Shown here: in pieces, positions 1-9,273 of the stretch
How the letters are laid out: each line of letters begins with the position of its first letter
How positions within the stretch are numbered: the first letter of the stretch is position 1
Assembly (NCBI RefSeq): GCF_041276405.1
Contig: NZ_JBGGGT010000002.1
Coordinates: 3,263,001 to 3,327,000, forward strand
From: Microvirga sp. TS319
Lineage (GTDB): Bacteria > Pseudomonadota > Alphaproteobacteria > Rhizobiales > Beijerinckiaceae
Direction: 5' to 3'
Length of the DNA stretch: 64,000 nucleotides
Position numbers and translations under genes: made by a program
The notes under the pieces: generated by a model
Told to the model about the DNA's origin: nothing
The model's database searches: none
What the model saw: the letters and a program-made list of their open reading frames with translations, nothing else

Positions 1-384
1 CTCCGGAGCGGCGAGCCGGAACGGATCCTGCAACACCCGCTCGTGCACGACTCGGATGCCTCGGCATGGCGAGCCTGGTTTGCAGAGCACGGTATGGACT
101 ACCGTCCCCGGCCGCAGGATCGTCGTTTTGAGGATTACAACCTCGTGCTCGATGCCGCAGCCCATGGCCTCGGGGTGACCCTGGCCCGTCCGCCCCTCGT
201 TGGGGAGGCGTTGCGGAGTGGGCGCCTCGTCCCTGTTAATCCGCGAACGGCCCTGAATCCCGTCGCCCACTGGCTGGATCGCCCGGCAACCCGGCTGCGG
301 CCGTCCGCGGCTGTCCTGGCGCGACGGATCATGGCGGAGGCAGGACTGGCCGCGGCCTTAGTAGAAACATTTCTGAAAACGTAA
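1..384 (+). CDS. LysR-family transcriptional regulator, C-terminal fragment
   Basis: The reading frame is open from base 1, so the gene begins left of the window; only the last ~127 residues are present. They match the C-terminal half of a LysR substrate-binding domain of the GcvA type: an RFEDYNLVLDAAAHGLGVTLA stretch followed by a P-rich close (residues near 95-184 of the window bases read as the conserved AAxxGxGxAL-like core). The DNA-binding domain is outside the window. It is convergent with the catabolic cluster that ends at 518, so it may or may not regulate it. The 133-base gap to that gene shows no recognisable element. Confidence 0.8.
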   Translation, partial: LRSGEPERILQHPLVHDSDASAWRAWFAEHGMDYRPRPQDRRFEDYNLVLDAAAHGLGVTLARPPLVGEALRSGRLVPVNPRTALNPVAHWLDRPATRLRPSAAVLARRIMAEAGLAAALVETFLKT

Positions 385-517
385 GACAGCCGTTAGCCGC
401 CACTTCCCGATCCTGCAACGTAACACCGCACTAAGACCTGCCCGATCCAGGGAAGCGTCGGCTACCATCCGGTTGAAGCCGGTCAAACCGATCTGGCCCA
501 GGCCCGTCCGGCTCCGT

Positions 518-1891
518 TCAACACGCTGCTCCACAGGAAGAATTTCGGGATGAGCAAGGTTCGCAGACCGCATCCTCAAGCGGGGACAGAACGGCGTCGG
601 CTAGGTCGTTCGCCGCAACTTCCGTCCGATCGAGATCCGCGACGGCGTGTTCAACGGCATCCCGACGTGACCGTGGCAGCAACTCCGTCAGTGTTCGGAA
701 CTTCTGGAGGATCTCGTCATCGGTCAAAGGCGATTCCGGATCGCCGCGCGCAGACGTGGGGCCGGAGGTCAGGACCGTGCCGTCATCGAGGGTGATGGTC
801 GCTGCGGCGATGCGCTCGGCTGGAAAGCGGGCACTAAACGCCTCATCCTCGACGAGACGGATCCGCGACGCTAAGGCTGCGATCGCACCGTCGACAAGAC
901 CACCCGCCATGATCTCGTCCGCCCCGAGCTGCCCGCGGACGAGGAGCGCCGCAACCGGGAAGCCCAATGCGTACTGCGCCTGTTCCGTCGTCGTCGGCAG
1001 AACCGTTCCGAGCCTGACGCCATGGCTGAAGGTCCGGATCTCGATGGCCGCGATGCGCGACGCCGGAACGTCACCGACAAGGCGCGATGCGGCCTCGGCT
1101 GCGGGCTGGGCCCAGCGACAGACTGGATAGGGCTTGAAGTACTGCTCAAGGATGTACCAGCGCTCACCCAGGTCATCCCAGATCCCGGAGCGATCCGCCT
1201 CGATCAGGACGGCCGGGGCACCCGTAAAGCCATCGGACGCGAGATGAGCTGCCGAGACCCCGGCGAGCGCGCCCCAGCCCGACCCGTCCTTCACCATGGT
1301 CGGATGGTCGATGCATCGCATCATCTGGCTGCGAGGACCATGGTACTCGGCAATCCCGAGCGCATGGCGTGTCCGCGTCTCGTCCAGTTTCAAATGCCGT
1401 GCGAGCATCGACGCGCAGCCGAGTGCGTTCCAGGCCCCGGACGTGTGATAGTCCTCGACGCTGCCGTGTAGCGCCATGCCTGCGCGCGTCGCGATTTCGT
1501 ATCCGAGCACAAGCGAGGTCAGCAACTCGCGACCGTCCCACTGTCGGGACGCGTCCATCGAAGCAAGGGCGGCTGGCAGAAGGGCAACACCCGCGTGTCC
1601 CTTGGTCAGCCTATGGCCGTCATGGGCGTCGAACGAATCGATTGTCGAGGCACCTGCATACGCGGCACCGGCAGGACTTGCACGCCGCCCGTCGAAGAGA
1701 AGCCGGGCCCCCGTCCCGCTCGCGCCCATCTGGGAAACGGCGAAGTTGTGAACGATGCGGGACAGTTCGGATTGCCGTCCGCTGGCCGCGACCCCGATGA
1801 GGTCCAGAAGGCAGCGCTTGGCCTGGGCAATGACCGGATCTGGAAGATCGGCATAGGAGAGACGGTGAATGAACGAGATCGCAACGGTCAT
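518..1891 (-). CDS. MmgE/PrpD family protein (2-methylcitrate dehydratase-like)
   Basis: A 457-residue protein of normal length for the MmgE/PrpD family, which includes 2-methylcitrate dehydratase, cis-aconitate decarboxylase and many uncharacterised members. Family landmarks are the N-terminal CLLDLIGVAASG segment, the DSFDAHDGHRLTKGH segment (roughly residues 90-104) and the YKPYP-like FKPYPVCRWAQPA motif in the second domain. The ATG at 1891 is chosen because the protein then begins where the family does; upstream in-frame sequence is a shadow of the crotonase gene. It is the last gene of the minus-strand catabolic array, 43 bases after the crotonase stop. A dehydratase or lyase step on the organic acid product is plausible; the substrate cannot be read from sequence. 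Confidence 0.88.
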   Translation of the reverse strand: MTVAISFIHRLSYADLPDPVIAQAKRCLLDLIGVAASGRQSELSRIVHNFAVSQMGASGTGARLLFDGRRASPAGAAYAGASTIDSFDAHDGHRLTKGHAGVALLPAALASMDASRQWDGRELLTSLVLGYEIATRAGMALHGSVEDYHTSGAWNALGCASMLARHLKLDETRTRHALGIAEYHGPRSQMMRCIDHPTMVKDGSGWGALAGVSAAHLASDGFTGAPAVLIEADRSGIWDDLGERWYILEQYFKPYPVCRWAQPAAEAASRLVGDVPASRIAAIEIRTFSHGVRLGTVLPTTTEQAQYALGFPVAALLVRGQLGADEIMAGGLVDGAIAALASRIRLVEDEAFSARFPAERIAAATITLDDGTVLTSGPTSARGDPESPLTDDEILQKFRTLTELLPRSRRDAVEHAVADLDRTEVAANDLADAVLSPLEDAVCEPCSSRNSSCGAAC

Positions 1892-1934
1892 CGGCTTACA
1901 GGTACCCAGACAGCATCGTGACGCGGGAAGGGAA

Positions 1935-2738
1935 TCAATCCCCCGTGAACTTCGGCGGGCGCTTCTCGAAGAATGCCTGGACGGCCTCTTCATGATCGCG
2001 GGTTTGATGGCAGAGGCTCTGCAACCCGGCGGCCATTTCCAGCAGCGTATCGAACTGGACATTCTGCGACTCCCGAAGGAGACGCTTGGACATCCGCAGA
2101 TGCCGCGGCGGATTGGCTGCGATCCGTTCCGCGACCTTCGCGGCCTCAGAGAGAAGATCGTCGTCCGGCACGACCCGCGAGACCAAGCCCCAGGACAGGG
2201 CGGTGCCTGCATCGATCGGGTCACCGGTAAAGGTCATTTCGGCGGCACGGCTGAGCCCGATGGCACGCGGGAGGAGCCACGAGCCGCCGTCCCCAGAGAT
2301 GATCCCGACCTTGACGAAGTTCTCGGCGAATACGGCGCTTTGGGCGGCGATGCGAATGTCGCAGGCGCAGGTGACGTCGAAGCCGGCACCGTAGGCCGGA
2401 CCGTTCACGGCCGCGATGGTCGGAACCTCAAGGTGGTAGAGCTTGGCAATCGTCTGCTGGATCCCGCGTCGGTAGCGGTCGCGGAGTTCCGCAGGAGCCC
2501 CCGCAAAGCTGCCTGACCGATCGCGCATCTCCTTCAGATTGCCGCCGCCCGAGAAGGTCTTGCCGGCCCCGGTCAGGATGACGCAGCGCACCGATCCGTC
2601 GCTCCCGACGCGATCGAAGGCATCATTGAGGCCCGCGAGGATCTCGGCATCCGTGACGAGATTGCGGCTCTCGGGCTTGTTGAGCGTCAAGGTGACGATA
2701 TGTTCCTGCTGCCGATATAGGACGGCATCGGTCATCAT
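1935..2738 (-). CDS. enoyl-CoA hydratase/isomerase (crotonase) family protein
   Basis: 267 residues, typical crotonase length. The oxyanion-hole segments are present (GKTFSGGGNLKEM and NGPAYGAGFDVTCACD), as is the GDGGSWLLPRAIG segment. By eye the position of crotonase Glu144 holds Phe (FAENFVKVG) while the Glu164 equivalent is kept (AAEM), so a one-acid isomerase or another crotonase chemistry is possible and a hydratase should not be assumed. The start at 2738 overlaps the stop of the upstream CoA ligase as ATGATGA, indicating translational coupling; ATG 2735 is an alternative. In this operon it may act like CaiD on an unsaturated betainyl-CoA. Confidence 0.9.
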   Translation of the reverse strand: MMTDAVLYRQQEHIVTLTLNKPESRNLVTDAEILAGLNDAFDRVGSDGSVRCVILTGAGKTFSGGGNLKEMRDRSGSFAGAPAELRDRYRRGIQQTIAKLYHLEVPTIAAVNGPAYGAGFDVTCACDIRIAAQSAVFAENFVKVGIISGDGGSWLLPRAIGLSRAAEMTFTGDPIDAGTALSWGLVSRVVPDDDLLSEAAKVAERIAANPPRHLRMSKRLLRESQNVQFDTLLEMAAGLQSLCHQTRDHEEAVQAFFEKRPPKFTGD

Positions 2739-4297
2739 GCAGCCTCCTGCGAATAGCGGGCGAGCAGCTCGCGCTTGAGAACCTTGCCGCTGGGGTTCGT
2801 GGGCAACGCGTCGACGAACACGATGCGCTTGGGACGCTTGAAGGGCGCAAGGTCCTGGCTTGCACGGCAGTACTGGTCGATTGTTTCCGCCGACAGGTCT
2901 GGTGTTGCCTTGACGATGAAGGCGGTGACAACGCTGCCCCACTTCGGGTCGGGGGTCCCGACGACGGCCGCTTCCAGCACGCCCGGGCACCGGTACAGGA
3001 TATCTTCGATCTCGCGTGGATAGATGTTTTCTCCGCCGGAGACGATCATATCGTCGGCCCGACCGCGGAAGGTGTAAAAGCCCTCATCGTCGCGACTGAA
3101 CAGATCACCGGTCAGCAGCCAGCCGTTACGCAGCTTTCGCGATGTCTCCACCGGGTTATTCCAGTATCCGGCCGTCATCTGCGGACCGCGCACGAGGAGT
3201 TGGCCAACCTCGCCGGGACCGACGAGTTCGTTTGGATTACAATCCCCGTCGTCGCCCACACGGACAATGCGGCAGTTCGTGATCAAGGTCGGCTTGCCGC
3301 AGGATCCGAGGTGGCTCAGGGCGTCGTCAGGGTGCAGCAGCAGCGTGAGGCTCGCCTCAGTCATGCCGTAGCCGTTATAGATGTTCGGGCAGAACCGCTC
3401 GATCACCTGCTGCATGGTCGAACTGGCGATCGCAGCGCCACCGGTGGTGATCATGCGCAGGGATGAGACATCGAACTCCGAGAACCGCGGGTGGAACAGC
3501 ATTTCCTGGATTTGCGTCGGAACTGCAAAGAGTGTCGTGATCCGTTCGCTCTGGATGGTCTCGAGCGTCGCAAGGGCCTCGTAACGCTCCATGATGACGT
3601 TGGCGCCGCCCACCATCATGTGCGGATTGAAGTAGGCTTGCATTCCGCCCACATGATAAAGCGGCGCGATGTGGAGGGCGATGTCGTGATGGGACAGCTT
3701 GTATTCCATCGTGCAGTTCTGCGCGATGGCCACGTCGTTGGCGTGTGAGTGCATGACGCCTTTTGGCTTGCCCGTTGTTCCGGATGTGTAGACCAATGCC
3801 GAGAGATGCTCCGGGCGGATGTCAAGGCGATCCCCTGCCAGCGGCGCATGCTGCTCGGCCAAGGAACCAAAGTGGTGATGGCCTGGCGGTACGGCAGCCG
3901 GATCGCCGCCATGGACGATATAGGCGTACACGCTGCTCACGCTTTCGGTGACCCGGAGCACGGCGTCCCGCAAATTGTCGCCATAAACCAGGACCCGCGC
4001 CCCGGAATCCCGAAGGATGTAGGCGACCTCGCCTGACGCCAGGCGGAAGTTCATTGGCACAGCCACGGCCCCAAGAAGCTGACACGCCATGTAGGTGGTC
4101 GCAGACGCCTCGGAAGTGTTGAGATAGAAGGCGACGCGATCGGTCGGTCGCACACCCATCTCGGCCAGGGCTCCGGCGAGGCGAAGGATGCGCCGGTGCC
4201 AGGCGGCGTAAGTCCAGCGCCGGTCTCCTTGGGCCAGGGCCGTCCGCTCGGGGTACTTCTCGACACTCTGCATAAAGAGATTTGCGATCGTAGTCAT
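2735..4297 (-). CDS. AMP-forming acyl-CoA synthetase (class I adenylate-forming)
   Basis: 520 residues, the usual size of acyl-CoA ligases. Core motifs are in order: P-loop YTSGTTGKPKGV (about residue 170), GYGMTEASL, LLTGDLFSRDDEG, the hinge RADDMIVSGGENIYPREIE and the C-terminal catalytic lysine in PSGKVLKREL. It activates a carboxylate with ATP and CoA in the cytoplasm. Neighbours are an acyl-CoA dehydrogenase upstream (gap 10 bases) and a crotonase downstream (4-base overlap), a complete activation-oxidation-hydration set. With the quaternary-amine transporter in the same array, a CaiC-like role on carnitine, gamma-butyrobetaine or a related acid is the favoured inference; a fatty or aromatic acid is the alternative. 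Confidence 0.92.
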   Translation of the reverse strand: MTTIANLFMQSVEKYPERTALAQGDRRWTYAAWHRRILRLAGALAEMGVRPTDRVAFYLNTSEASATTYMACQLLGAVAVPMNFRLASGEVAYILRDSGARVLVYGDNLRDAVLRVTESVSSVYAYIVHGGDPAAVPPGHHHFGSLAEQHAPLAGDRLDIRPEHLSALVYTSGTTGKPKGVMHSHANDVAIAQNCTMEYKLSHHDIALHIAPLYHVGGMQAYFNPHMMVGGANVIMERYEALATLETIQSERITTLFAVPTQIQEMLFHPRFSEFDVSSLRMITTGGAAIASSTMQQVIERFCPNIYNGYGMTEASLTLLLHPDDALSHLGSCGKPTLITNCRIVRVGDDGDCNPNELVGPGEVGQLLVRGPQMTAGYWNNPVETSRKLRNGWLLTGDLFSRDDEGFYTFRGRADDMIVSGGENIYPREIEDILYRCPGVLEAAVVGTPDPKWGSVVTAFIVKATPDLSAETIDQYCRASQDLAPFKRPKRIVFVDALPTNPSGKVLKRELLARYSQEAA

Positions 4298-4307
4298 GTT
4301 GGTCGCT

Positions 4308-5507
4308 TCAAAGGTTGGGCTTCACATCAGGGAGGTCGGCGGACGCGATGAGGTACCGCGCCATCTCGGAGGTGCCTCCGACGATGGGAAGGGCGCGGGC
4401 ATCGCGGTAGAGTTGTTCGGCGCGGCCATATTCCTTGGTGATCCCGTCGCCGCCGAGGATCTGCACGGCCCTGTCGGCGCAAAACACCGCCGTTTCCGTT
4501 GCCACGAGCTTCGCCATCGCGGCGGGTTTGGCGAGCTCCTTGCCCGTGATACCGGCATCGTAGAGCTTGGCGGCCCGATAGGTGAGAAGTTCTGCGGCGT
4601 CGATGCGCCAGCTCATTTCGGCGACCGTGCTCCAGATCAGTTGCTTGGATCCGAGTTTCTGACCGAAGGCCTCCCGAGTCTGGGCATGATCGCGGGCGAT
4701 CCCGAAGGCGGTCCGCGCAACTCCGAGTCCCGACCCGCCGAGGATCGCGCGCTCGAAATTGAACATGCTGACCATGATACGGGTGCCCTGCCCCGGCTCC
4801 CCGAGCATGTGGTCCCGCGGCACACGTACGTCCTTCATCTCGACTTCGCCGACGATGCACCCGCGTCGTCCCATGAAGGTGTAGCGCCGCGGAAAGGTCA
4901 GCCCCGGCGTTCCGGCCGGTACGACCACGGCCGAGAGGCCCTTGCCAGCCGGTGCCTCGGGATCGGTGACGCCATACATGATGTACACGTCCGCAACGCC
5001 GGCGTTGGAGATGTAGCGCTTGAGGCCGTTGATGACCCATTCCCGCGATGCCTCGTCATAGGAAATGCGGGTCTGGAGGCGGGACGTGTCGGAACCGGCC
5101 GCGGGTTCGGTGACCCCGATCGCTCCCACTGACCTCCCGTCGATGATGTCGCCGAGGTAGCGCTCCCGCACCGCTGGCGCCGCATAGCGATGAAGTGGGT
5201 AGGCGCAGCTCAGGGCGGTGCCAATCGTCGTTTCGAACGCGTAGTTGATCGCCGCCGCCTCTTCGGAGAGGATCGTGGCATGGGTCAAACCTGGCTTTGC
5301 CAGCCATCCGCGGTACAGGTCCTTGAACATCAGGGTAAGGTATCCGGCCTCTCCCAGCGAGCGGACCACGGCCTTGACTGCATCCCAACTGTCCTCGTCT
5401 TCGATGGCGGATGCCCGCGGCTCGAGCTCACGCGCCAGGAAGGCGCGCACTTCGGCACGAAAGCTGCGGTCCTCATCATCGAGGATGAAGTCCTGGAGCT
5501 GATTCAT
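4308..5507 (-). CDS. acyl-CoA dehydrogenase family protein
   Basis: 399 residues covering the N-terminal helical, middle beta and C-terminal helical domains of flavin acyl-CoA dehydrogenases. The FAD/substrate signature IGVTEPAAGSDTSRL lies near residue 140, and the C-terminal signature YRDARALPIVGGTSEMARYL near 370-390. It should introduce an alpha,beta double bond into an acyl-CoA and pass electrons to ETF. The start ATG at 5507 overlaps the nitrilase stop (ATGA), and the CoA ligase follows after 10 bases, so the three are one transcription unit. CaiA/BbcA-type activity on betainyl-CoA is inferred from context only. Confidence 0.93.
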   Translation of the reverse strand: MNQLQDFILDDEDRSFRAEVRAFLARELEPRASAIEDEDSWDAVKAVVRSLGEAGYLTLMFKDLYRGWLAKPGLTHATILSEEAAAINYAFETTIGTALSCAYPLHRYAAPAVRERYLGDIIDGRSVGAIGVTEPAAGSDTSRLQTRISYDEASREWVINGLKRYISNAGVADVYIMYGVTDPEAPAGKGLSAVVVPAGTPGLTFPRRYTFMGRRGCIVGEVEMKDVRVPRDHMLGEPGQGTRIMVSMFNFERAILGGSGLGVARTAFGIARDHAQTREAFGQKLGSKQLIWSTVAEMSWRIDAAELLTYRAAKLYDAGITGKELAKPAAMAKLVATETAVFCADRAVQILGGDGITKEYGRAEQLYRDARALPIVGGTSEMARYLIASADLPDVKPNL

Positions 5508-6355
5508 GAAGGGAACCCCTCGGAAATGCGGGTGAAGGCGCGGGCCAGGAATGGGGCGGCGCCATCCCGTACCGTCGGAAGCAGGAAGCGCGCCTGACGC
5601 ACGCTTTCATAGTCTAGGGTCGCCGTGATGAGCGCTTCCTCGGCACCGGCCTGGGTGATCACGCGCCCGGTCGGATCAAGGATGCGGGATCCACCCCAGA
5701 ACGTCAGGTCATCCTCGCGCCCAACCCGATTGGCGAGAACCAGGGGAAAGCCGTAAGTCATCGCATGGAACCGAGAATTGATCGCCCAACCCTCGCTGTT
5801 GTCGAACGCTTCCCCAACCGCCTCCCGGGCGGAGCTTATCGGCGCCAGAAGCAGGCTCGTCCCACTCATGGCGGCCAAATGGACCAGGGCCGGATTCCAG
5901 AGATCGGCACAGATCATCACCGCTGCCCGCCAGGACGGCCCAAGCGGGTGGGGCTTGATGCCATGGCCAGCGCCGAAGAACTTTCCATCCTCAAGGCGTC
6001 CATAGGTGGCCAGATTGATCTTGCGGTGTACGAAGGCGACTTGGCCTTGCGTCAACCCGAAGGCACTGTTGTAGAACAGGGCACTGGGCGCTTCCTCGAC
6101 CGCACCCACGATCGTGAGCATGTCGCCGCTTGCGAGGCTCAGCTCGCGGAGGATGGCATGATCGGCAGAAAGCGCAACGCGGGGTCCCTCGCGTCCGCCT
6201 GAATGACCGACGAGCGAGAGCTCCGGAAACAGCAGGACCTGAACGCCGGCCGCACGTGCATCGTCGATCACGGCCAGGTGCTTGCATTGGTTCGCACCGA
6301 GATCGCCAAGGGGTGTTTCGATTTGGGCGGCTGCGACTTTAAGCATGGGTGTCAC
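5504..6355 (-). CDS. carbon-nitrogen hydrolase (nitrilase/amidase superfamily)
   Basis: 283 residues with an intact nitrilase-superfamily triad: Glu45 (LLFPELSL), Lys112 (HRKINL) and Cys149 (MICADLW). The family cleaves amides, nitriles, N-carbamoyl groups or uses glutamine. The sequence begins KVAAAQIETPLGD, a typical first strand, so the ATG at 6355 is sound. It sits between the ABC transporter genes and the acyl-CoA genes, overlapping the latter by ATGA. This suggests that the imported compound carries an amide, nitrile or similar C-N bond released before CoA activation, or that the enzyme scavenges nitrogen. The exact specificity is not readable. Confidence 0.9.
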   Translation of the reverse strand: MTPMLKVAAAQIETPLGDLGANQCKHLAVIDDARAAGVQVLLFPELSLVGHSGGREGPRVALSADHAILRELSLASGDMLTIVGAVEEAPSALFYNSAFGLTQGQVAFVHRKINLATYGRLEDGKFFGAGHGIKPHPLGPSWRAAVMICADLWNPALVHLAAMSGTSLLLAPISSAREAVGEAFDNSEGWAINSRFHAMTYGFPLVLANRVGREDDLTFWGGSRILDPTGRVITQAGAEEALITATLDYESVRQARFLLPTVRDGAAPFLARAFTRISEGFPS

Positions 6356-6376
6356 GCAAGCGAGTAATGGAAGTAG

Positions 6377-6405
6377 GCGGCTGGAGCCGCGGGGGCTCCA
6401 GCCGC
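6377..6405 (-). promoter_or_regulatory. intercistronic stem-loop between substrate-binding protein and amidohydrolase genes
   Basis: Two perfect 12-base arms (6377-6388 and 6394-6405) separated by a 5-base loop lie in the 56-base gap after the binding-protein stop. No U-run follows on the minus strand, so a full terminator is unlikely. Such a hairpin would more likely protect the upstream mRNA, raising binding protein relative to the enzymes. Confidence 0.6.
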
Positions 6406-6411
6406 GCGATG

Positions 6412-7305
6412 TCAGATGAGACCGTTGGACTTCAGGAAGTTCGCCGAGACTTCCTCGATCGACTTCTTATCGACATCGACGCTCGCGTTGAGCTTTGCCA
6501 TGGTGTCGTCGTCGAGTTTTGCGGACAGGCCATTCAGCAGCTCGGCCAGCTTCGGACTGGCATCCAACGCCTGCTTGCGGACCACGGGCGTCAGGGCATA
6601 GGCCGGAAAGAAGTTCTTGTCGTCCTTCAACACCACGAAGTTGAAGGCCGGAATGCGCCCGTCCGTTGCGAAGGCTAGAGCGACGTCAACCTGGCGCTCC
6701 TTCAGGGCCGAATAAGTGAGCCCAGAATCCATGCGCTTCACGTTCGCGCGACCGAAGTTGAACTTGTAGGTTTCCTCGAGCGGCTTGAGCCCGTCGGGGC
6801 GCTCGGCGAACTCGGCGTTGCTCGCGAACGTTAATTTATCGCCTCCGCTCACCTTTCCGGCCAGATCGCTGATCGAGACGATGCCGTTCTTCTCCGCGGT
6901 GTCGCGGTTCATGACGAGCGCATAGGTATTGTTGGCGCGGGACGGATTGAGCCAAACGAGTCCCTTCTGGGCATCCAGATCCTTGACGCGCTTGTAGGTC
7001 TCCTCCGGCGAGAGCTTGTCGGCGATCTTGTTGTAGGTGATCAGCGACGTGCCGGTATACTCCCAATAGACGTCGACCTGGCCATTCTCCTGAGCCTGCC
7101 GGAGAACGGCACTGCCCATCCCGGCGCGCTTATCGGCCTTGAAGCCCTTGGCGTTCAGGAGCTGCGTCGTCATCTCGGCCATGATCTGTTGCTCGGTGAA
7201 GTTCTTGCCACCGACGACGATGGGAGTCTGCGCGAATGCGGAGCCAAGCCCCATGGCGGCGAAGGCGGCGGTAGCCAGGATGACGCGACGGTTCAGATAC
7301 TTCAT
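6412..7305 (-). CDS. ABC transporter substrate-binding protein, betaine/choline/carnitine type (OpuBC/OsmX-like)
   Basis: 297 residues with a cleavable signal peptide (positive MKYLNRR start, hydrophobic core, cleavage near AFA-QT at about residue 25). The mature protein starts with VVGGKNFTEQQIMAEM and contains DVYWEYTGTSL, hallmarks of the glycine betaine/choline/carnitine/osmoprotectant binding family (OpuAC superfamily, PF04069). It should bind a quaternary ammonium compound in the periplasm and deliver it to the permeases at 7349-8113 and 9274-9924. It is in the same array, 43 bases downstream of one permease. Coupling to catabolic genes rather than to an osmotic-stress locus argues for nutritional uptake. 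Confidence 0.93.
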   Translation of the reverse strand: MKYLNRRVILATAAFAAMGLGSAFAQTPIVVGGKNFTEQQIMAEMTTQLLNAKGFKADKRAGMGSAVLRQAQENGQVDVYWEYTGTSLITYNKIADKLSPEETYKRVKDLDAQKGLVWLNPSRANNTYALVMNRDTAEKNGIVSISDLAGKVSGGDKLTFASNAEFAERPDGLKPLEETYKFNFGRANVKRMDSGLTYSALKERQVDVALAFATDGRIPAFNFVVLKDDKNFFPAYALTPVVRKQALDASPKLAELLNGLSAKLDDDTMAKLNASVDVDKKSIEEVSANFLKSNGLI

Positions 7306-7348
7306 GACGTTCTCTCCTTTGAATGGCCGAAGGATTGTTCCTCGGTCC

Positions 7349-8113
7349 TTATGTCTCCGGCATCACGCCGCGCGGCACGACAATTCGCGTGACGAGAGCG
7401 ATGACGAAGTCGGTGATAACGGCGAGCATCGCCGTTGGAATCGCGCCGGCGAGCATCATGCCGGGTTCGCTGAGATCGATGCCCGTGAAGATCAGCTCGC
7501 CAAGACCACCTGCACCGATCAGGAAGGCGAGCGGCACGGTCCCGACATTGACCGTCACGGCAGTGCGGATGCCGGCGAAGATCACGTAGAGGGCATTCGG
7601 CACCTCCACGCGCCATAGGATTTGCCACGGCCTCATGCCCATTCCGGTCGCAGCCTCGATGAGATGGGGCGGCACTTCCAGGATGCCGATGTAGGTATTG
7701 CGCACGATGGGAAGAAGCGTCATGAGCCAGAGCGCGAAGATCGCGGGGAGCGCTCCTATCCCAAGCACGCTCATGGAGAGGGCAAGCACTGCAAGGGTCG
7801 GAATGGTCGTGCCGACGTTCAATGCCTGCATAACGGGTTCGGCGACCTTGCGGCAGGCCCTACGGCTCAGAACAATACCAAGAACCATTCCGACCAGGAT
7901 AGCCAAGCCGCCGGAGATGGCCGCCAGTTGCATATGCTGAACGGAGAGGAACGCAATGTCATCCCAGCGCCTGATGATGTCATCCAGCAAGCCCAGGGCC
8001 TGTGCTGCCAACAGCGCAACGGCCATTGCCGCTGCGATCACGATTCCCCGGACGGGCAACCGGACTTTCGAAAGCCGGCCGACGGCAATCGCGGCTCCCA
8101 TTTCCTTGGTCAT
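7349..8113 (-). CDS. ABC transporter permease, glycine betaine/proline (ProW/OpuBB) type
   Basis: 254 residues with about six hydrophobic segments. The binding-protein-dependent permease loop is present as the IEAATGMGMRPWQILWRVE segment followed by P-N-A. The ATG at 8113 overlaps the ATPase stop (8110-8112) as ATGA; further upstream in-frame sequence belongs to the ATPase gene. It forms the inner-membrane channel with the second permease at 9274-9924. The operon thus encodes two different permeases, as in OpuC/OsmU-type importers. Confidence 0.92.
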   Translation of the reverse strand: MTKEMGAAIAVGRLSKVRLPVRGIVIAAAMAVALLAAQALGLLDDIIRRWDDIAFLSVQHMQLAAISGGLAILVGMVLGIVLSRRACRKVAEPVMQALNVGTTIPTLAVLALSMSVLGIGALPAIFALWLMTLLPIVRNTYIGILEVPPHLIEAATGMGMRPWQILWRVEVPNALYVIFAGIRTAVTVNVGTVPLAFLIGAGGLGELIFTGIDLSEPGMMLAGAIPTAMLAVITDFVIALVTRIVVPRGVMPET

Positions 8114-9258
8114 GCGACGGCTCCATGATGGATCGGAACGACATTGGCGCCATCCGGCTGACGATAGGTCTCGCCCAGCCGGCGCATGATACCGGCCTGC
8201 GTCACCTGGCCGACGAAACGGCCCTCCTTGTCCACACAGGCCAGCCATGTCACGCCATGCATGAACATGAGCGACACGGCCGTTCGCAGATCGGCCTCGG
8301 CGTCGATCACGCCCGGGAGCTCACGTGTCTTGGATGACACGGGTCCCGTCCGGCCGCTCGCATCCTCCTCGTGCAGCCAGCCGCTTGGCGAGCCGGCGGC
8401 AGTCAGGACCACGATGCTGTCGGTCTTGTGTTCGCGCATCAGGGCATGAGCGCGCCCGAGATCGTCGGTTTCGAGGACCAGGCTCACCTCCCGATCGCTC
8501 GCCTGCCCGACGGTCACGAGCCGAAGCCGCTTGAGGGTCCGGTCCGCGCCGACGAAGTCGGCGATGAAGGCATTGGCCGGATGGGCGAGGATGTTGTCGG
8601 GCGCGTCGAACTGCTCGAGCTTTCCCGCCCGGAAGATGGCGATCTTGTCTCCCATCTTCACGGCCTCGTCGATGTCGTGACTGACGAACAGGATGGTCTT
8701 GCGCAGAGTCTTCTGCATGCGCAGGAACTCGTCCTGGATGATCTCGCGATTGATCGGGTCGATCGCGCCGAACGGCTCGTCCATGATCATGATCGGAGGA
8801 TCCGCCGCCAAGGCCCGGGCTACCCCTACGCGTTGCTGCTGGCCGCCCGAGAGCTCGCGGGGGAAACGATGCAGGAAGATCGCCGGATCGAGAGCCACGA
8901 GCTCCAGCAGTTCGGCCGCGCGCCGTTTGGCTTTTGCATCGTCCCATTTGAGCAAACGAGGGATGACGCAGATGTTTTCCTCCACCGTCATATTCGGGAA
9001 GAGACCAATCTGCTGGATCACATAGCCCATGCCGCGCCGGACCTCGACCGGATCCATCGTGTCCGTGTCGCGCTCGCCGACGAAGATCTTGCCCGACGTC
9101 TTCTCGATCAGGCGGTTGACCATCTTCAGGGTGGTGGTCTTGCCACAACCGGATGGGCCGAGAAGAATACAGATCTCGCCCGTCGGGACTTCCATGTTGA
9201 TCCGGTCGGCGGCGACCACGGATCCGAACTTCTTCGTGAGATCTTCAAGCCTGATCAT
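8110..9258 (-). CDS. ABC transporter ATP-binding protein with C-terminal CBS region
   Basis: 382 residues. Walker A is GPSGCGKTT (about residue 35), the signature is LSGGQQQRVG, Walker B is IMIMDEPFGAID, and the switch histidine follows in LFVSHDIDEA. The region after about residue 250 resembles the paired CBS domains of OpuCA/ProV-type ATPases, which sense ionic strength or nucleotides. It energises the quaternary-amine importer. It overlaps the downstream permease gene and is 15 bases from the upstream permease. No disabled motif is visible. Confidence 0.94.
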   Translation of the reverse strand: MIRLEDLTKKFGSVVAADRINMEVPTGEICILLGPSGCGKTTTLKMVNRLIEKTSGKIFVGERDTDTMDPVEVRRGMGYVIQQIGLFPNMTVEENICVIPRLLKWDDAKAKRRAAELLELVALDPAIFLHRFPRELSGGQQQRVGVARALAADPPIMIMDEPFGAIDPINREIIQDEFLRMQKTLRKTILFVSHDIDEAVKMGDKIAIFRAGKLEQFDAPDNILAHPANAFIADFVGADRTLKRLRLVTVGQASDREVSLVLETDDLGRAHALMREHKTDSIVVLTAAGSPSGWLHEEDASGRTGPVSSKTRELPGVIDAEADLRTAVSLMFMHGVTWLACVDKEGRFVGQVTQAGIMRRLGETYRQPDGANVVPIHHGAVA

Positions 9259-9273
9259 GAAATTCTCTCCCTC

